64,000 nucleotides of DNA from Polyodon spathula. Lineage: Eukaryota; Chordata; Actinopteri; Acipenseriformes; Polyodontidae. Location: NCBI RefSeq assembly GCF_017654505.1, contig NC_054538.1, positions 23,898,283 through 23,962,282 on the forward strand. The letters run 5' to 3'. The position numbers and the translations under genes were made by a program. Under the pieces are notes generated by a model, which was given only the letters and a program-made list of their open reading frames with translations, made no database searches and had not been told where the DNA came from. Below are positions 56,515-64,000 of this stretch, in pieces; positions within the stretch are counted from its first letter, which is position 1; the number at the start of each line of letters is the position of its first letter.

Positions 56515-57948
56515 ATTTCAAAGATTTTACTGAGTTACAGTTCATATAAGGAAATCAGTCAATTGAAATAAATTCATTAGGCCCTAATCTATGGATTTCA
56601 CATGACTGGCAATACAGATATGCATCTGTTGGCCACAGATACCTTAAAAAAAAGGTAGGGGCGTGGATCAGAAAACCAGTCAGTATCTGGTGTGACCACC
56701 ATTTGCCTTATGCAACGCAACACATCTCCTAAGCATAGAGTTGATCAGGCTGTTGATTGTGGCCTGTGGAATGTTGTCCCACTCCTCTTCAATGGCTGTG
56801 CGAAGTTGCTGGATATTGGCGGGAACTGGAACACTCTGTCGTACATGTTGATCCAGAGCATCCCAAACATGCTCAATGGGTGACATGTCTGGTGAGTGTG
56901 CAGGCCATGGAAGAACTGGGACATTTTCAGCTTCCAGGAATTGTGTACAGATCCTTGTGACATGGGGTCGTCCATTATCATGCTGAAACATGAGGTGATG
57001 GCGGTGGATGAATGGCACGACAATGGGCCTCAGGATCTCGTCACGGTATCTCTGTGCATTTAAATTGCCATCGATAAACTGCAATTATGTTCGTTATCCA
57101 TAGCTTATGCCTGCCCATACCATAACCCCACCGCCACCATGGGGCACTCTGTTCACAACGTTGACTCACCCAGACGACACCATACACGCTGTCTGCTATC
57201 TGCCCGGTACAGTTGAAACCAGGATTCATCCATGAAGAGCACACTTCTCCAGCGTGCCAGTGTCCATCGAAGGTGAGCATTTGCCCACTGAAGTCGGTTA
57301 CGACGCCGAACTGCAGTCAGGTCAAGACCCTGGTGAGGACAACGAGCATGCAGATGAGCTTCCCTGAGACTGTTTCTGACAGTTTGTGCAGAAACTCTTC
57401 GGTTGTGCAAACCCACAGTTTCATCAGCTGTCCGAGTGAAGAAGCCGGATGTGGAGGTCCTGAGCTGGCTTGGTTACACGTGGTCTGCGGTTGTGAGGCC
57501 AGTTGGACATACTGCCAAATTGTCTAAAACGACGTTGGAGGCGGCTTATGGTAAAGAAATGAACATGCAATTCTCTGTCAACAGCTCTGGTGGACATTCC
57601 TGCAGTCAGCATGCCAACTTCACGCTCCCTCAAGACTTGAGACATCTGTGGCATAGTGTTGTGTGACAAAACTGCACATTTAGAGTGGCCTTTTATTGTC
57701 CCCAGCACAAAGTGCACCTGTGTAATGATCATGCTGTTTAATCAGCTTCTTGATATGCTACACCTGTCAGGTAGATTGATTATCTTGGCAAAGGAGAAAT
57801 GCTCACTAACAGGGATGTAAACAAATTTGTGCACAAACTTTAAGAGAAATAAGCTTTTTGTGCGTATGGAAAATTTCTGGGATCTTTTATTTCAGCTCAT
57901 GAAACATGGGACCAACACTTTCATGTTGCGTTTATATTTTTGTTCAGT
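56515..57948 (-). mobile_element. Tc1-family transposon, near full length, frameshifted
   Basis: The right end, reversed, is CACTGAACAAAAATATAAAC then GCAACATGAAAG, a terminal repeat common in fish. The left end stops within the subterminal part (CAATTTCAAAGATTTTACTG), so the left repeat is lost. The transposase is in three minus-strand blocks in different frames: 57732-57424 (paired HTH region, with [20 protein letters not shown]), 57416-57153 (SVLFMDESWFQLYRADSRQR, the first D) and 57084-56680 (HHLMFQHDNGRPHVTRICTQ with the second D, then HSPDMSPIEHVWDALD with the E). Confidence 0.9.
56680..57084 (-). pseudogene. Tc1 transposase, C-terminal open block
   Basis: A 134-aa block with the HDNGRPH and SPDMSPIEHVWD motifs, ending in the usual C-terminal tail. 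The N-terminal two thirds are in other frames. Confidence 0.85.
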
Positions 57949-60656
<2,708 letters not shown>

Positions 60657-60791
60657 TTCCTGATTGTGGAGCTGCATTTGTGCCATATAAAAATGTGAGA
60701 AACGTCATCAGTGTGTGTGTGTGTCCATCTGTCTGCAGTTATTGTTCTACAGTTCTACGATTACGCACTGTACAGTGCTGTGAACAGCGAT

Positions 60792-61189
60792 GGGATAAAA
60801 GCCAGAACGAGACGGAACAGCCCAGAACGGTACTTGAATTAATTTGCTTTAAAAAACAGCATAACAAGTTACAGACACATGCGGAGAATATTTTAGCAAT
60901 TAAAAGCGATTAATAACAGGCTGTCATTAACACGTTACAGCCCAGAACGCTTTTTTTTTTATCAACAAAAAGCTCCCAGAACACTGGATTCCCAAGGTGC
61001 AAAGACAACGAAAATTCTACACATAATACAACTAAGTGAGAACAACATAACACTATTGAAAAAACCCACAGAACCGACCTTTTATTTCCCATTCCATGCA
61101 ATAAACAGCTGTTTAAACAAAACCGGCCAGAACACGGGGTTCCGAAGCTACACAAAATGATACACATAATATGAAATATATATAAAATG

Positions 61190-61263
<74 letters not shown>

Positions 61264-61349
61264 TCCTCGTATGTGTAACTTTCTATGCTGCTTTTTAATG
61301 CAATTGAATTAATTAAAGTACCGTTCCGTCTCGTTCCAGCTTTTACCCC
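60792..61349. mobile_element. Unfamiliar element with about 90-bp inverted repeats
   Basis: The left arm 60792-60890 (GGGATAAAAGCCAGAACGAG then ACGGAAC, GGTACTT, AATTAATT, CAGCAT, AGTTACA) is matched by the reversed right arm 61349-61261 (GGGGTAAAAGCTGGAACGAG then ACGGAACGGTACTTTAATTA). The left arm has a 10-nt insertion. Internal words CCAGAACACTGGATTCC (60974) and CCAGAACACGGGGTTCC (61128) form a direct repeat. An AT array (61191-61260) touches the right arm. No coding capacity. Confidence 0.6.
61191..61260. repeat. (AT)n microsatellite
   Basis: About 33 AT units, abutting the right arm of the inverted-repeat element. Confidence 0.95.
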
Positions 61350-64000
61350 TTCCCAGCCAAATAAATGTAAAACATGCTGAATTATTATAATTCATTACAC
61401 AAATACATAAAAAGTCACACTTTGATGTACGGTTGCCTCATTATACAAGGCATTGTTAAAACATATTTATGAAGTGCTTGTCCTACGGACCACCGAGCAT
61501 ATTGGAAGCACTGGCCTGGGCAATCAGACAAGCCTTAAAATCAAACCCTTAGCTGTAAAAAATACATTTACCAATGTTGCCAATTGCATTTAAATCCTAA
61601 TTACAATACTGATTGACATATTTACCATAATTATAGCTATATTAATAATTTAAACATTCTGGAACGTGAACTAACACCCACTGAAATATGTTATTTCTAT
61701 CATTTTTCACTTATCCTTCATTTGTTCATATACGTGCCTGTTACTTTGAGAAAGGTCTGGTCTGTAGAGGTTAATGCCTGTGTTGAGTAACGGTAATAAA
61801 GCTGGAAGCCATTGTTCAGAGGCTGTGCTACTTGTGTTCCGCCTTATAGCTATACCGCAAGTGGTAGTGAAACAGCATGATGAGGTAATGTGGAGCTGAG
61901 AGCCGTGTAACCCTTAACATGGTATAAGAAGCTGCATTGTTTTAAGGGATAACTATGTAGGCAATAACAGACCTGAATAAAATATAAAAAGTGTACACCT
62001 AAGGTAAAAAAAAAAATACTACCCAACACAAAATATAACATAAATGCCATGACTGAATATTTCTACACTGTACATTTTCATCACATTTAGCTTTTTGTTT
62101 CCAAGGCATTTTGATATTACTAGTCAAAGAGCATATAGTATTATAGATGGTGTTCTTTACTCTCATTTACATGGTAACACAAAAGTGTAAATCCATATTT
62201 CAGTATCACTACCTTGGTCCATATGGAAGAGTAAGTCTTGCCAGGGTAACTTTCATGATTCAGTCTCCATGACAAGAGTAAGACAAAGCACAAATGTGGT
62301 TGTCAGCATACCCACCTGAAACTTTGTGTTTCACCAGAGACGGGAAAATAGGAGTCTTTAGTAGTCACAAAAGGCCTATAGTTTTAGTTCTTCTTATATC
62401 TCAATGTTTTTTTTTATCTTTTTATGGCTTAGAGCACTGTAGCACTGTGACACCCAGCATGTAAAATCACAATGGGGTTGCTTGAATCAACCAGGGTAGG
62501 TCAAACATGACATTAAATTGGCTGGAGCAGGTTTGTTCAATTCATTACACTGTTTTCTCTCAAACAGTTATACGTACAATTTGTAAAATTTGCATTAATT
62601 ATTACTTATTCATAACAATGGTTTTCATAGATATTCAGACTAGATGTCTGTTTCTATGACACCCAATTCTGGTGTAACCAATAAAGTAGGCTTCAGTAAA
62701 ATCAGAAATATCATGTAATGTCCTTTTAATTTTCTACCTGGACTAGTAAGTAATACTATAAAATGCATATAAAAAAGTAACATCATTTTTTGTTCATAGT
62801 TTGAAAGTGGCGGGGGGGGGGAGTAGTTCTCAGATAGAGTTTCTGGGCTTCTTACCAATAATAGGACTATCTCCAACTCAGCCTACCATTTTGTTGCAGA
62901 TTTTGTTAGAAGTGACACAGGCCAAATTTCCACAGCAATCGCATGCAGCAGCTCCCACTGTGTTGTGGATACTGTAACAATATAAACCCTAATTTTAGGG
63001 AACATATTCTGAGTTTGTATGTCTCTTAAGGATGTCCACTGCCATATATAATACCTATGGAGGTACTCTTAAATGGCTTGGCATTAATAAATGGTGGGGC
63101 CACTAACAGTTAGTAAGACACAATAGTGCAGTCTAATGTAGAGGCAAATGTAGAAATAAAATGTTTAATTTAAACTATGTTTTTATTCTCTTTTAGTAAT
63201 ACATGTACATGTATGTGTATTTGTAATAAGAGAATGGTGGCAGTAAAACATTTTAAAAAATGTGGAACAGGCACACAAGAGCCACCAGTATTCATGGTAA
63301 ACATGATAGGTTTGGGCATACTTTTGGACCTACATTTGCTTCTAACAGACATTATATATTTTACTTCACCTGGGTTCAGAGGAATATACTGTAAACTTCT
63401 GTTTTTGGGCAGCGTGTGGCCTTTTTGTCCTTTCAAAGTATAATAACTTACACGCATCAGGGTCAGAGAAGGGGGCAAACCTTACCTTTAATATAGGAAA
63501 GTCTTTCAGTTCCTGACAAAGCTTATTATTGCTTTTGAAATCTTTGGTTTAGTTTGTGATTCAAGAATTCAGGAGTTATACCTTTGTTCTTTTATTCAGC
63601 ATTTATGCTTCATTACAGTTTAATGTTGTTATTAAATATGAAGGTAACAATTTATCACAAAATAAAGGAAAACATAATATGGCCTCGAGTCTACAGGGAG
63701 TTAAATGGCAAATAGGCTACTTGGCATATGGCTGACTCAGACTAGGTGCATTTTCCTAAATCCTAACACAAATAAAATCTCTCAATATTCTCCTTCTCCT
63801 CTGGGGAACATAGGAATGCTATGGTTAAAAGAAAATGTTACTGTTTCTCTTAATGTCAAAACTGAGAAAGTGATACTTCTTTAAGGAGCACACTAAAGTT
63901 TAATTGATGGGAGTAAAATCTTTAAAACCAGATCCAGAATTGTCAATGACAATCAAACTTAACAAACTGAAAAACAAGACACTTACAAGAAGTGTTTTTT
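61350..64000. other. Intergenic DNA to the right edge, nothing recognised
   Basis: Short ORFs on both strands (for example 63177 plus, 63478 minus) have no domain that I recognise. A G9 run lies near 62811. The right edge cuts ordinary A+T-rich sequence. Confidence 0.5.

Overview
This is a stretch of vertebrate nuclear DNA: A+T-rich, intron-bearing, gene-poor and crowded with transposable elements. The mix of DIRS-type YR retroelement, several Tc1 families, piggyBac-type MITEs, L2/CR1-like LINE pieces, many solo LTRs and long (AT)n arrays points to a ray-finned fish. A non-teleost such as a sturgeon, paddlefish or gar is my guess, and I cannot prove it from this window.

The left 10 kb carries one clearly intact gene on the minus strand, PTP4A1 (PRL-1 phosphatase, 173 aa, five coding exons, 3261 down to 1582). 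Its 3' UTR runs towards the left edge. A leader exon ends at 9588, next to a GC-rich segment that looks like its promoter (about 9680-9800). The leader contains a spliced upstream ORF of 37 codons (9605-9588 joined to 3712-3617) whose two halves meet in frame. It corresponds in position to the uORF reported to control PRL phosphatase translation in mammals, and it is the most biologically interesting thing I see here.

At 27.4-29.3 kb on the plus strand lie decayed exons of lengsin (LGSN), a glutamine-synthetase-like lens protein that is also a neighbour of PTP4A1 in human 6q12. The synteny is therefore ancestral, but this copy has frameshifts, a small tandem duplication and missing catalytic-fold segments, so I call it a pseudogene.

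The rest is mainly repeats. From left to right these include a palindromic MITE (3975-4110), a Tigger/pogo-like element (4161-5012), a tRNA-derived SINE (11.1-11.3 kb), and a decayed DIRS element (17.3-20.1 kb) with a piggyBac-type MITE inserted in it. Next come a 753-bp solo LTR (23166-23918), a Tc1 element with a 740-bp solo LTR nested in it (24256-26557), a Tc1 remnant with a 200-bp internal duplication (about 32 kb), and further LTRs at 34, 36.5, 42.7 and 43.5 kb. The right part has a LINE interrupted by a second copy of the 750-bp LTR (48.4-50.0 kb), a full-length copy of the piggyBac MITE (50721-51297), a Tc1 fragment (51.9-52.3 kb), a Tigger-like element (53.5-54.2 kb), a nearly complete but frameshifted Tc1 (56.5-57.9 kb), and an unfamiliar inverted-repeat element (60792-61349). 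Long stretches between these have no gene or repeat that I can recognise.
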